Part shown: positions 46,090 to 54,638 of the stretch, one piece after another
Numbering within the stretch: the first letter of the stretch is position 1
Layout of the letters: every line of letters starts with the position of its first letter
Source: JAKVJE01 sp047722305
GTDB lineage: Bacteria > Actinomycetota > Actinomycetes > Actinomycetales > Microbacteriaceae
Direction: 5' to 3'
Length of the DNA stretch: 59,626 nucleotides
NCBI GenBank assembly: GCA_047722305.1
Contig: JBDNYM010000007.1
Coordinates: 1 to 59,626, forward strand
Program-made: the position numbers and the translations under genes
Notes under the pieces: model-generated
Told to the model about the DNA's origin: nothing
The model's input: the letters and a program-made list of their open reading frames with translations, nothing else
The model's database searches: none

Positions 46090-47163
46090 ATGACTGCGCT
46101 GCGCCTGGACGACCCCATCGAACTCACCCGCCAGCTGTGCGACATCCCCTCCGTCTCCGACGACGAGCGGGAGATCGCGGATGCGGTCGAGGCCTCCGTC
46201 TCCGGGCTGCGGCATCTCACGGTCGGGCGCGACGGCGACACGGTGGTCGCGGCCACGCACGCTGGCCGTCCGCAGCGGGTGGTGATCGCCGGACATCTCG
46301 ACACGGTGCCGATCAACGGCAACGTGCCCTCGCACCTCGAGCAGCGCGACGGGGAGCAGTGGCTGGTGGGCCGCGGCGCCGTCGACATGAAGGGGGGCGT
46401 GGCCGTCCAACTGTCCAGCGCGGCCGCACTGACCGCCCCGGCGCTCGACGTCACCTGGATCTGGTACGACCACGAGGAGGTCGACGCCGCCGCCAACGGC
46501 CTCGGGCGAGTGGCGCAGACGCACCCCGACTGGTTGGTCGGCGACTTCGCCATCCTCGGCGAGCCGACGCAGGCCCGCATCGAGGGCGGCTGCAACGGAA
46601 CCTGCCGGTTCTGGATCACCGTGCCCGGCGTGCGGGCGCACTCGGCCCGGCCCTGGATGGGGAAGAACGCCATCCATGCCGCGGCGGACGTCCTGGAGCG
46701 GGCTCGGTCGTTCGACGCGCAGACCGTGACCGTCGACGGGCTCGGATACCGGGAGGCGCTCAATGCGGTCGAGATCTCAGGCGGGATCGCCGGCAACGTC
46801 ATCCCCGACGAGTGCCGCATCCACTTCAACTACCGCTTCGCCCCCTCGCGCACGGCCGCCGAGGCCGAGGTGCTGATGCGCGAGACATTCGCCGGGTATG
46901 AGATCACCATGGTCGACATGTCGCCGGGGGCCCGCCCCGGGCTCGATGCCCCGCTGGTGCGGCAATTCGTGGCGGCGACCGGGGGGCCGGTCGCCCCCAA
47001 GTACGGCTGGACGGATGTCGCCCGCTTCGCGCAGCTGGGCATTCCGGCGGTGAACTACGGCCCCGGCGACGCGCGCTTCGCCCACGCCGACGACGAGGCG
47101 GTGCTCACCAGCGAGATCACGGCTTGCGCGGAGGGCCTGCAGCGCTGGCTGGGCGGGCGCTGA
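46090..47163 (+). CDS. dapE: Succinyl-diaminopimelate desuccinylase DapE
   Basis: A 357-residue zinc peptidase of the M20 family that releases LL-DAP from its succinyl form. VIAGHLDTVP holds metal His69 and Asp71, GRGAVDMKGGVAVQL the bridging Asp, WYDHEEVDAA the catalytic Glu pair, and ILGEPTQARIEGGCNG a further ligand. The dimerisation domain follows (GVRAHSARPWMGKNAI). The start ATG at 46090 is seven bases after TACGCT; the earlier in-frame codons lack conservation. Completes DapD-DapC-DapE in the window. Confidence 0.95.
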   Translation: MTALRLDDPIELTRQLCDIPSVSDDEREIADAVEASVSGLRHLTVGRDGDTVVAATHAGRPQRVVIAGHLDTVPINGNVPSHLEQRDGEQWLVGRGAVDMKGGVAVQLSSAAALTAPALDVTWIWYDHEEVDAAANGLGRVAQTHPDWLVGDFAILGEPTQARIEGGCNGTCRFWITVPGVRAHSARPWMGKNAIHAAADVLERARSFDAQTVTVDGLGYREALNAVEISGGIAGNVIPDECRIHFNYRFAPSRTAAEAEVLMRETFAGYEITMVDMSPGARPGLDAPLVRQFVAATGGPVAPKYGWTDVARFAQLGIPAVNYGPGDARFAHADDEAVLTSEITACAEGLQRWLGGR

Positions 47164-47303
47164 GGCGACGTCGGCGGACCGGACGGCGGTCGGTCTCATC
47201 CCGAAGTGTCTGCGACGAGGCCGGGTGTCGCCGGTCGGGGGTCCAGGGCCGGCGCGGCGGGGCGGCCCTCAGAGTCGCCTGGGGCGGCCTCAGGCGGCGG
47301 GGG

Positions 47304-47309
47304 TAAAAT
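47304..47309 (+). promoter_or_regulatory. -10 box of the DUF3117 gene
   Basis: TAAAAT stands 38 bases before the ATG, in a short A/T-rich patch of a G+C-rich spacer. GAGGAG provides the ribosome site. No -35 match stands out. Confidence 0.5.
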
Positions 47310-47347
47310 AGGCCTGTTCCCAGTCTGCATCTGTGAGGAGACCATTC

Positions 47348-47515
47348 ATGGCAGCGATGAAACCACGTACCGGTGATGGACCCATGGAGGCGACCCGGGA
47401 GGGGAAGGTCATCATCGTGCGGGTTCCGCTCGAGGGCGGCGGCCGGCTTCAGGTCTCGGTCAGCAACGACGAGGCCATCGAGCTGCGCGACGTCCTGGCG
47501 GCGGCCATCAAGTAA
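47348..47515 (+). CDS. DUF3117 family small protein
   Basis: A 55-residue protein that is wholly a DUF3117 domain: MAAMKPRTGDGPMEATREGK, then VRVPLEGGGRLQVSVSNDEA and ELRDVL. The family is strongly conserved in actinomycetes; its function is unknown. No signal or membrane segment. ATG 47348 is preceded by GAGGAG; an earlier in-frame ATG at 47333 would add five residues upstream of that site. Confidence 0.93.
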   Translation: MAAMKPRTGDGPMEATREGKVIIVRVPLEGGGRLQVSVSNDEAIELRDVLAAAIK

Positions 47516-47599
47516 ACGGGCTCGCCAGCCGGGACAGCAGGATCGGCAGCAGAGCATCGCAGTCCCTCGCCCGTCCTGGCCGGGCCGCCCGGCGATGGC

Positions 47600-48226
47600 T
47601 CAGGGGCGGACGATGGTCAGCAGCCCGTCGTCGACGGTGACCAGGCTGCTGAGCACGGCCGAGCGCTCGGACAGCTCGTCCAGCAGCGTCCGGTAGGCCG
47701 TGGTGGCCTCGTCGCGGGCCACCGGGTCGGCGACTCGATCCCCGTTGAGCGCGTGGGCGACGGCGATCAGTCCGCCCGGGCGCACGATGCGCAGCGCCTG
47801 CGCCACATACTCCGATACCCGCTCCGGCTCGGCGTCGATGAACGTCAGGTCGTAGCCGCCGTCGGCGAGCCGCTGCAGGACATCCAAGGCGTCCCCGAGG
47901 ATGGCGCGCGTCTGATGTCCCGGGTATCCGGCCAGGCGGAAGGCGCGTTTGGCGGCGTTCCAGTAGTCGGGCTCGATCTCGATGGTGGTCAGCATGGCCG
48001 TCGGCGCGCCGCGCAGCAGGCTGAGGCCGGAGATGCCCGCACCGGTGCCGATCTCGGCGATGTTCTTGGAGCCGGCGGCCGCGGCCAGGACCGCGAGATG
48101 GGTGCCCAGCGCCGGACTCACCGAGGCGAGGCCCCAATCTGCAGCGGCATCCCGGGCGTTCCGGATTTCCTCCGGCTCCGTCTGATAGCGCTCGGCGAAC
48201 TGCCAGCTCGCGGCTTTCTCACTCAT
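47600..48226 (-). CDS. O-methyltransferase (class I, SAM-dependent)
   Basis: A 208-residue methyltransferase of the family related to catechol O-methyltransferase-like bacterial enzymes and mycobacterial Rv1220c. EIGTGAGISGLSLL is the SAM loop, TTIEIEPDYWNAAKRAF motif II, and YDLTFIDAEPERVSEYV the metal-binding Asp region. Substrate unknown. ATG 48226 is chosen over GTG 48232 because GGAAGGAG gives correct spacing. In many actinomycetes sigE, rseA, htrA and tatB lie beyond this gene; here Mrp follows directly. Confidence 0.88.
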   Translation of the reverse strand: MSEKAASWQFAERYQTEPEEIRNARDAAADWGLASVSPALGTHLAVLAAAAGSKNIAEIGTGAGISGLSLLRGAPTAMLTTIEIEPDYWNAAKRAFRLAGYPGHQTRAILGDALDVLQRLADGGYDLTFIDAEPERVSEYVAQALRIVRPGGLIAVAHALNGDRVADPVARDEATTAYRTLLDELSERSAVLSSLVTVDDGLLTIVRP

Positions 48227-48301
48227 CGGCACACTCCTTCCGCACCACTGTACCGGGTGGTCTGCTGGGCTTGGGGCTGCCGGGCATGAGCTCGCTGCAA
48301 G

Positions 48302-48369
48302 TCAGGACATCCGGTCGGCTTTGGCGAAGCCCAGGACATCCGCGTCCTGCGCCGGGACGGATGTCCTGA
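48302..48369. repeat. Composite palindrome between the O-methyltransferase and mrp genes
   Basis: TCAGGACATCCG (48302-48313) recurs directly as CAGGACATCCG (48332-48342) and inverted as CGGATGTCCTGA (48358-48369). GGCTT/AAGCC (48317-48331) form a hairpin inside. It could be the mrp terminator or a small repeat element. Confidence 0.7.
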
Positions 48370-48386
48370 GTTCTGGCGGGTGCGGC

Positions 48387-49526
48387 TCAGGTGCGGGGCG
48401 GGCGGGCGCCCAGGTGCCGCCCGCCGCGGGGCGCGACCGCCGCGGCGACGGCGCGCAACGCCTGCGCGGCCGGGTCCGTGGGGTCGGAGACGACGATGGG
48501 GGCGCCGTCGTCCGAGGCCTCGCGGAGCGGCCGGGTGAGGGGGATGCGGGCGAGCAGGGGCACCGTCATCCCGGTGGCGGCGGTCAGCTCGGCCGCCACC
48601 TGCTCGCCGCCGCCGGTGCCGAACAGCTCGAAGGAGCCGCCCGGGGTCTCGATCCAGGACATGTTCTCGACCACTCCGGCCAGGCGCTGGTGCATCCGGT
48701 GGGCGAGCAGTCCGGCCCGCACGGCCACCTGAGCGGCGGTCGACTGCGGGGTGGTGATGATCAGGACGTGCGCGTTCGGCAGCAGCTGCCCCAGCGTGAT
48801 GGCCGTGTCTCCGGTGCCGGGCGGCAGATCGATGAGCAGGTAGTCGAGTTCACCGAAGTGGACGTCGGTGAGGAATTGCGTGAGCGTCCGGGCCAGCATC
48901 GGCCCCCGCCAGGACACCGGCTGATTGCCGGGCACGAACATCCCGATGGACATCACCCGCACCCCGTGGGCGGTCGGGGGCAGCAGCATGTCGTCGAGCC
49001 GAGTCGGACCGGTGGTGATCCCGAACATTCCCGGAATGGAATACCCATAGACGTCGGCGTCGACCACCCCGACCGCGGCGCCGCCGGCGGCGAGCGCGGC
49101 CGCGAGGTTGGCGGTGACCGTCGACTTGCCGACCCCGCCCTTCCCGCTCGCGACGGCCAGCACCTTCGTCGCGGTGCCGGGGGAGAACGGGGTGCCCGGC
49201 AGCGGTCGGGTGCCCCGCAGCCTCGCCACCAGTCGGGCGCGCTCGTCGGCGTCCATCACGGTCACCCGCAGGTCGACGCGGCCGGCTCCGACCACCTGCT
49301 CGCAGGCGGCCCGGGTCTCGGCCTCCAGCCGGCGGGCGGCCGGGCAGCCGGGGATGGTGAGCCGCAGCTGGACATGCGCGGTGCCGTCCTCGATGCGGGC
49401 GGCGCCGATCATGCCGAGGTCCACGATGCCGGCGTGCAGCTCGGGGTCGGTGACCTGAGCGAGCGCGTCCCGCAGGGCGGGATCGATGGTCGTCGCCACC
49501 GAGGGAGCGGCGCGGTCAGACATCAT
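48387..49526 (-). CDS. mrp: Mrp/NBP35 family ATP-binding protein
   Basis: A 379-residue protein: an N-terminal MIP18/DUF59-like domain (about 12-95, LAQVTDPELHAGIVDLGMIG) and a P-loop ATPase with ASGKGGVGKST at about 122-132, DADVYGYSIPGMFG and LLIDLPPGTGD. Mrp proteins carry Fe-S clusters for transfer to client enzymes. The CxxC usual near the C-terminus in other groups is absent (ENMSWIETPGG), as in actinobacterial Mrp. Two adjacent ATGs (49526, 49523) are possible; both overlap the DUF1003 gene, so translation is coupled. Confidence 0.9.
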   Translation of the reverse strand: MMSDRAAPSVATTIDPALRDALAQVTDPELHAGIVDLGMIGAARIEDGTAHVQLRLTIPGCPAARRLEAETRAACEQVVGAGRVDLRVTVMDADERARLVARLRGTRPLPGTPFSPGTATKVLAVASGKGGVGKSTVTANLAAALAAGGAAVGVVDADVYGYSIPGMFGITTGPTRLDDMLLPPTAHGVRVMSIGMFVPGNQPVSWRGPMLARTLTQFLTDVHFGELDYLLIDLPPGTGDTAITLGQLLPNAHVLIITTPQSTAAQVAVRAGLLAHRMHQRLAGVVENMSWIETPGGSFELFGTGGGEQVAAELTAATGMTVPLLARIPLTRPLREASDDGAPIVVSDPTDPAAQALRAVAAAVAPRGGRHLGARPPRT

Positions 49527-50091
49527 CGGTGTGACGCGACGTGGATCGGCCCGCTCCGGCGCGGTTCGCGCCGGACCCGGTACTCGGCTCCGCCCCGGCC
49601 GGCAGCAACGCATCGAGCTGGGTGCGAATCTCCTGCAGTTGGGTGCGGACCTCATCCTGCGTGGGCAGCTCGGAGATCATGAGCTTGAGAGCGGCGACCT
49701 CGCGGGCGAGATATTCCGTATCGTTCATATTCCGGCGGGCCGCCATGCGGTCCTGCTCGGCCTGCACCCGGTCGCGGTCCGCCTGCCGGTTCTGCGCCAG
49801 CAGGATCAGAGGCGACGAGTAGGAGGCCTGCAGCGACAGCACCAGCGTAAGCGCGGTGAAGCCGTTGGCCGCGGAGTCGAACCGCAGCCGAGCCGGCGCG
49901 AGCGTATTCCAGGCGATCCAGGCGATGCTGAAGATGGTCAGCACCAACAGGAACCACGGCGTCCCCATGGCCCGGGCCAGCACCTCCGTCATGCGCCCGA
50001 ACGAGTCGGAGCCCTCGTGCCGCGGCCAGGGCCAGATCTGCCAGAACCGCCGGTGCATCCCCAGCGGCCGTCCGGCATCGTCGCGGGCCAT
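49516..50091 (-). CDS. DUF1003 family membrane protein
   Basis: A 191-residue protein with two hydrophobic helices (about 45-63 and 78-98), then a charged segment with coiled-coil character (NRQADRDRVQAEQDRMAARR, about 100-165). TPWFLLVLTIFSIAWIAWNT and LTLVLSLQASYSSPLILLAQ are DUF1003 marks. Function unknown. It starts one base after the MgtE_N/CBS gene ends and overlaps mrp by 8-11 bases, giving a three-gene operon. The association with an MgtE-like domain suggests an ion-related role, by inference. Confidence 0.9.
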   Translation of the reverse strand: MARDDAGRPLGMHRRFWQIWPWPRHEGSDSFGRMTEVLARAMGTPWFLLVLTIFSIAWIAWNTLAPARLRFDSAANGFTALTLVLSLQASYSSPLILLAQNRQADRDRVQAEQDRMAARRNMNDTEYLAREVAALKLMISELPTQDEVRTQLQEIRTQLDALLPAGAEPSTGSGANRAGAGRSTSRHTDDV

Positions 50092-50092
50092 C

Positions 50093-51373
50093 TCAGCTCA
50101 CCCCTGGCTCGGTCAGGGAGGCCAGGGACTCCTCGGTCTCGGCGTCGGCGTTGCGCCAGTCGTCGGGCAGCAGGGCGTCGAGGACGTCGTCGACGGTGAT
50201 GATGCCCAGCAGCCGCCGGTTGCCATCGACCACCGGGATGGAGGTCAGGTTGTAGGTCGCGAGCGTGCGGGCCACTTCGGCGATGCTCGTCTCGGGGGAG
50301 AGCGGGTCGACCGTGTCGTCGACCAGGGTGCCCAGCCGTTCGCTGGGCGGGTAGCGCAGCATCCGCTGGAAGTGCACGACGCCGATGAAGCGGCCGGTTG
50401 GGGCGTCGTAGGGCGGCAGCGTGAGACAGACGCTCGTCGCGGTGCCCGGGGGGATCTCCTCGCGGCTGACCATGGCCAGCCCCTCGGCGACGGTGGTGTC
50501 GGCGGACGCGATCAGCGGCTCGGTGGTCATGAGGCCGCCGGCGGTGTCGGGGGCGAAGCGCAGCAGCATGCGCACGTCGCTGGCCTCCTCCGGCGCCATC
50601 AGCCCCAGCAGGGTCTCGCGCCGGGTGATGGCGAGCTGGGCGATGAGGTCGGCGGCGTCGTCGGGCTGCATGCGGTCGAGGACGACTGCGGCCCGGTCGT
50701 CGTCCAGCTGGCCGATCAGGGTCAGCTGGTCCTGGGGGCCGAGCTCCTCCAGCACGTCGGCGAGGCGCTCGTCTGGGAGGTTCTCGGCGACCTCGGCGCG
50801 CCGCTTGTCGGGGAGGTCCATGAGTGCGGTGGCGAGGTCGGCCGCCTTGAGCTCGGAGTAGGTGGCCAGCAGCTGGCTGGCGTCCTGGATGTCGCCGGGA
50901 TGCAGTTCCTCGGTCAGGTCCTCCCAGCGGGCCATGACCGTCGCACCGCGGGCGAACAGCGACGCGCTCGTCTTCGGGCGGCGCAGGAAGACCTCCGACA
51001 CCGACCATTCCAGCGTGCGGGCCTGCTCGATGGCGACGTCCTCGATCCGGGCGGTGCCCGACCCGTCCCGCAGGCGCATCGAGCGGCCCAGCAGCTCGGC
51101 GATCACGCGCACCTCGCCGCCGCGCTGCACGAACCGGCGCACGTTGATCATCCCGGTGGTGATGACCGCGCCCGCCGTGATGTTGATGACGCGGTTGATC
51201 TGCAGGAACACGCGCCGGCGGCCCACCACCTCCACGATCAGGCCGCCCACCACCGGCGAATCGGTGTGGCGCATGGTCACGAGGACGTCGCGCACTTTGC
51301 CGACCCGCTCGCCGGTCGGGTCGAACAGGCCGGCACCCGCGATCCGGGAGACGAAGATCCTCGTGTCACTCAC
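50093..51373 (-). CDS. PRC-barrel/MgtE_N/CBS-domain protein without transport domain
   Basis: A 426-residue soluble protein. A PRC-barrel-like part (about 1-110: GERVGKVRDVLVTMR) precedes MgtE_N helical repeats (about 130-260, LPDKRRAEVAENLPDERLADV) and two CBS domains (about 280-400: TTEPLIASADTTVAEG, SIPVVDGNRRLLGIITVDDV). It lacks the MgtE membrane domain, so it is a sensor rather than a Mg2+ channel; mycobacterial Rv1232c is similar. GTG start with TAGATT six bases upstream (leaderless). First gene of the CBS-DUF1003-mrp operon. Confidence 0.9.
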   Translation of the reverse strand: MSDTRIFVSRIAGAGLFDPTGERVGKVRDVLVTMRHTDSPVVGGLIVEVVGRRRVFLQINRVINITAGAVITTGMINVRRFVQRGGEVRVIAELLGRSMRLRDGSGTARIEDVAIEQARTLEWSVSEVFLRRPKTSASLFARGATVMARWEDLTEELHPGDIQDASQLLATYSELKAADLATALMDLPDKRRAEVAENLPDERLADVLEELGPQDQLTLIGQLDDDRAAVVLDRMQPDDAADLIAQLAITRRETLLGLMAPEEASDVRMLLRFAPDTAGGLMTTEPLIASADTTVAEGLAMVSREEIPPGTATSVCLTLPPYDAPTGRFIGVVHFQRMLRYPPSERLGTLVDDTVDPLSPETSIAEVARTLATYNLTSIPVVDGNRRLLGIITVDDVLDALLPDDWRNADAETEESLASLTEPGVS

Positions 51374-51419
51374 ACCTCAAATCTACCCGGTGCCTTCCGT
51401 CTGGTGCGAGAATGCCCCT
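51374..51419. promoter_or_regulatory. 46-bp divergent leaderless promoter
   Basis: On the minus strand TAGATT (51385-51380) is six bases from the GTG of the CBS gene. On the plus strand GAGAAT (51408-51413) is six bases from the ATG of the stress-protein gene. The two promoters would share 46 bases. Confidence 0.5.
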
Positions 51420-51905
51420 ATGAGCGCCAATGCACCGCTGCCCCAGAACCCGATGACCCTGCCGGAGGGCGTCGTGGTGGCCGATCTGCCGACCTACCCG
51501 GAGGCGACCGCTGCCGTCGATCGCCTGGTCGCCAACGACTTCCCCGTGGCGAATGTCAGCATCGTCGGCGCCGACCTGCGCTCGGTGGAGCGGGTGCTCG
51601 GGTCGATGACCTATGCGCGGGCGGCCGTCTCGGGGCTGATCAGCGGGCTCTGGTTCGGGTTCTTCCTCGGCGTGCTGATGCTCATCTGGTCCCCGCGCAA
51701 CGGCCTGACCTACCTGCTGGCGGCGCTGCTGCTCGGCGGCGGCTTCGGCATCATCTCGGGCCTCATCGGCTACGCGATCAGCCGGCGCACGCGCAACTAC
51801 ACGTCGACCCACGCGATCATCGCCACCCGCTACCGGCTGCTGGTGCCCTCCGCCGAGGCCGGGCGCGCCCGCAGCATCCTCGGCACCTCCGCGCCCGAGC
51901 TGTAG
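51420..51905 (+). CDS. General stress protein-like membrane protein
   Basis: A 161-residue protein. The first part (about 14-65: GVVVADLPTYPEATAAVDRL, NVSIVGADLRSVERVLG) resembles the YflT/general stress 17M-like domain. Two helices follow (about 75-98 and 103-122), and the tail reads THAIIATRYRLLVPS. Actinomycetes commonly have this gene divergent from the MgtE/CBS gene. Its function is unknown. The last 76 bases overlap the 3' end of the convergent M24 peptidase gene. Confidence 0.82.
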   Translation: MSANAPLPQNPMTLPEGVVVADLPTYPEATAAVDRLVANDFPVANVSIVGADLRSVERVLGSMTYARAAVSGLISGLWFGFFLGVLMLIWSPRNGLTYLLAALLLGGGFGIISGLIGYAISRRTRNYTSTHAIIATRYRLLVPSAEAGRARSILGTSAPEL

Positions 51906-53410
51906 CGCAGCGAGGCCATCCACTCCTCCACGCCATCGGCGGTGCGGGGGATGGCGGCCGTCAGCCGCTCGACCCCGGTTTCCGTGACGAGGATGTCATC
52001 CTCGATCCGGACGCCGATGCCGCGCAGCTCCGGCGGCACCAGCGCGTCGTCGGCGTGGAAGTACAGCCCCGGCTCGATGGTGAACACCATGCCGGGGCGC
52101 AGCGGCGCATCCAGGTACATCTCGCGCCGGGCCTGCGCGCAGTCGTGCACGTCGAGGCCGAGGTGGTGGCTGGTGCCGTGCACCATGAAGCGGCGGAACA
52201 GCTGCGCCGCCGCATCCTCCGGGCTCGGGGGGCCCGGCAGCAGCCCCCACTCGGCGACCGTGCGCCCGATCACCGCCATGGCGGCGTCGTGCACGTCGCG
52301 GAAGCGCACCCCCGGACGGGCGGCGGCGAACGCGGCGTCGGCGGCCGCCAGCACCGCGTCGTACACGCGCCGCTGCAGCGGGGAGAAGCGGCCCGACACC
52401 GGCAGGGTGCGGGTGACGTCGGCCGTGTAGAGGCTGTCGAGCTCGACCCCGGCGTCCACCAGCAGCAGATCGCCGGCGTCCACCCGGCCGTCGTTGCGGG
52501 TCCAGTGCAGGCAGCAGGCATGCTCGCCGGCGGCCGCGATGGTCGTGTAGCCGACGTCGTTGCCCTGCTCGCGCGCCGTCGTCCAGAACACCCCCTCCGC
52601 GACGCGCTCGCCCCGCGGGCTGGCGACGATGCGGGGCAGGCTGCGGATGATCGCGTCGAAGCCGTCGCGGGAAGCGGCCGCCGCCCGGCGCAGCTCGGCG
52701 ATCTCGTCGTCGTCCTTCACCAACCGGGCCTCGCTGGTCGTCTCGGCGAGGAGATCCTCGGCGGCCGGGTCGGCGGCGGGGACCAGGGCATCCACGGCGG
52801 TGTCCGCGCCTCTCAGGACGAGCGGGGCGGCGGAGGCGGCGAGTGCAGCGGGCAGCTCGGCGACGTCGAGGACCGGCAGGCCGAGGCGGGCGCCGATCTC
52901 GGCGGCACCCGGCACCGGGCCGGTCCAGAACTCGCCGCGGGCCGCGTCCGTGTAGAACCCGGGGTCGGTGCGCCCGCACGGGGCGGGCGCGAACAGGGTC
53001 GCCCCCTGCGCGTTGACGAGCAGCACCGAGCCGGGCAGGGAGTCCGCGCCCCAGCCGGTCAGATGCGCGAACGCGGAGTGCGGCCGAAACGGATACTCGG
53101 TGTCGTTGCTGCGCGTCGGCGCGGTGCCCGCTGGGATGACCAGCGTGGCGCCGGGGAAGCGCGCCTGCAACGCCTGGCGACGGCTGCGGGCGTAGCGGGC
53201 CACCGGAGCCTCCGGCTGGGGGGACGTCTGCCGGGGCAGCCAGTTCGACGCCATGAAGTCGCGGAACCGGGTAGACGACGGCGTCCGCGATCGATTCGAG
53301 CCGCGCTCGGCGAGCGGCCGGGGATGCGGGCGCGGCTGTGCCTGCGCCTCGGACGCGGCGGGCGACGGGTGCTCCGCGGGAGCGGACGGCGGACGATTCG
53401 CGGCGGTCAT
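51830..53410 (-). CDS. M24 family Xaa-Pro aminopeptidase
   Basis: A 526-residue metallopeptidase of the PepP type that removes N-terminal residues before proline. The N-terminal AMP_N domain (about 60-215, RSNDTEYPFRPHSAFAHLTG) precedes the pita-bread fold with LLLVDAGVELDSLYTADVTR (metal Asps), VHGTSHHLGLDVHD (His), FTIEPGLYF (Glu) and GVRIEDDILVTETG (Glu). A disordered N-terminus of about 50 residues is unusual but common in actinomycetes. ATG 53410 is six bases after CATACT. It overlaps the convergent stress-protein gene by 76 bases. Confidence 0.92.
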   Translation of the reverse strand: MTAANRPPSAPAEHPSPAASEAQAQPRPHPRPLAERGSNRSRTPSSTRFRDFMASNWLPRQTSPQPEAPVARYARSRRQALQARFPGATLVIPAGTAPTRSNDTEYPFRPHSAFAHLTGWGADSLPGSVLLVNAQGATLFAPAPCGRTDPGFYTDAARGEFWTGPVPGAAEIGARLGLPVLDVAELPAALAASAAPLVLRGADTAVDALVPAADPAAEDLLAETTSEARLVKDDDEIAELRRAAAASRDGFDAIIRSLPRIVASPRGERVAEGVFWTTAREQGNDVGYTTIAAAGEHACCLHWTRNDGRVDAGDLLLVDAGVELDSLYTADVTRTLPVSGRFSPLQRRVYDAVLAAADAAFAAARPGVRFRDVHDAAMAVIGRTVAEWGLLPGPPSPEDAAAQLFRRFMVHGTSHHLGLDVHDCAQARREMYLDAPLRPGMVFTIEPGLYFHADDALVPPELRGIGVRIEDDILVTETGVERLTAAIPRTADGVEEWMASLRYSSGAEVPRMLRARPASAEGTSSR

Positions 53411-53498
53411 GCCGACAGTATGGCGCAGACCGCCGGCATGGGCGCCAGCGGGGTGCCGCTGGTCCGCCCCGTCCCTCGCCGAAGCCCGGCGCCTGCCG

Positions 53499-53510
53499 TA
53501 GGGTGAACGT
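53499..53510 (+). promoter_or_regulatory. -10 box of leaderless PHP transcript
   Basis: TAGGGT (53499-53504) is six bases before ATG 53511. No ribosome binding site is seen between. Confidence 0.5.
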
Positions 53511-54419
53511 ATGCCCGCCGCTGCATCCGATCCCGCCTGGGGCGACCTGCGCGTCGATCTGCACGCGCACTCGGCGCGCTCCGACGGCACCGAGGCCCCG
53601 GCCGAGCTCGTCGACGCCGCGCGCGCGGCCGGTCTCGACGTCGTGGCCCTGACCGATCACGACACCTTCGCCGGCTGGGCCGAAGCGGAGGCGCAGGCCC
53701 GGCGGGACGGCATCGGGGTCGTCCCCGGCCTGGAATTCTCCACGCGGCTGGGCCGGCGCTCGTTCCACCTGCTCGGCTACCTGATGGACCCGGACGATCC
53801 GGAGCTGCTGGCCGAGATGGCCCGCATCCGCAGCTCGCGGCTGATCCGGGCGCAGCACATCGTCGAGCGCCTCGCCCCCGCCACCGGTCTCACCTGGGGC
53901 GAGGTGCTGGCGCAGGTGCATGGCGACGCCCCTGTCGGCCGGCCGCACATCGCCGACGCCCTGGTCGCCCGCGGGGCGGCCCCGAACCGGAGCGCAGCCT
54001 TCGCCGGCATCCTCCGGCCGCCGGCGGGCGGGCTGCCCGTCTTCTACGCACCGACCCCGCAGCGGGCGATCGAGCTGGTGCGGCACGCGGGCGGCGTCCC
54101 GGTGCTCGCCCACCCCGGCGCCAGGGCGCGGGGCGGGCTGCCGCCCCGCAGCGACCTCGAGTCGATGGTCGCCGCCGGGCTGGGCGGCGTCGAAGTGGAC
54201 CACCGGGAGAACCCGGATGCGGTGCGGGCGTCGCTGCGGACGTTCGCCCGCGACCACGATCTCATCATGACCGGCAGCAGCGACTACCACGGGGCCGGCA
54301 AGCCGAACCGGCTGGGGGAGAACCTCACGGCGGCCTCGCAGCTGCGTCGCATCCTCGCTCAAGGGCGGGGGATCGAGCCGGTGCTGCCCGAGCGGCTGCG
54401 GGAGCTGCTCGGGCGCTGA
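53511..54419 (+). CDS. PHP-domain phosphoesterase
   Basis: A 302-residue protein of the PHP family related to YciV/RNase AM, a 5'-3' exonuclease and nucleotide phosphatase group. VDLHAHSARSDGTEAPAELV holds the metal His-x-His and Asp, LTDHDTFAG the next pair, LEFS and HLLGYL the core, VLAHPGA and MTGSSDYHG the late ligands. Leaderless-type start. It is followed by a 46-G tract. The exact substrate is not deducible. Confidence 0.92.
   Translation: MPAAASDPAWGDLRVDLHAHSARSDGTEAPAELVDAARAAGLDVVALTDHDTFAGWAEAEAQARRDGIGVVPGLEFSTRLGRRSFHLLGYLMDPDDPELLAEMARIRSSRLIRAQHIVERLAPATGLTWGEVLAQVHGDAPVGRPHIADALVARGAAPNRSAAFAGILRPPAGGLPVFYAPTPQRAIELVRHAGGVPVLAHPGARARGGLPPRSDLESMVAAGLGGVEVDHRENPDAVRASLRTFARDHDLIMTGSSDYHGAGKPNRLGENLTAASQLRRILAQGRGIEPVLPERLRELLGR

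Positions 54420-54638
<219 letters not shown>

Noticed and set aside
48302..48369. CRISPR array from repeated CAGGACATCCG
   Set aside because: Only three short copies in mixed orientation, no regular spacers and no cas genes.
49856..53506. A 1216-codon plus-strand frame across the CBS, stress-protein and peptidase loci
   Set aside because: Long open frames on the antisense of high-GC genes are expected; its sequence has no recognisable domain.
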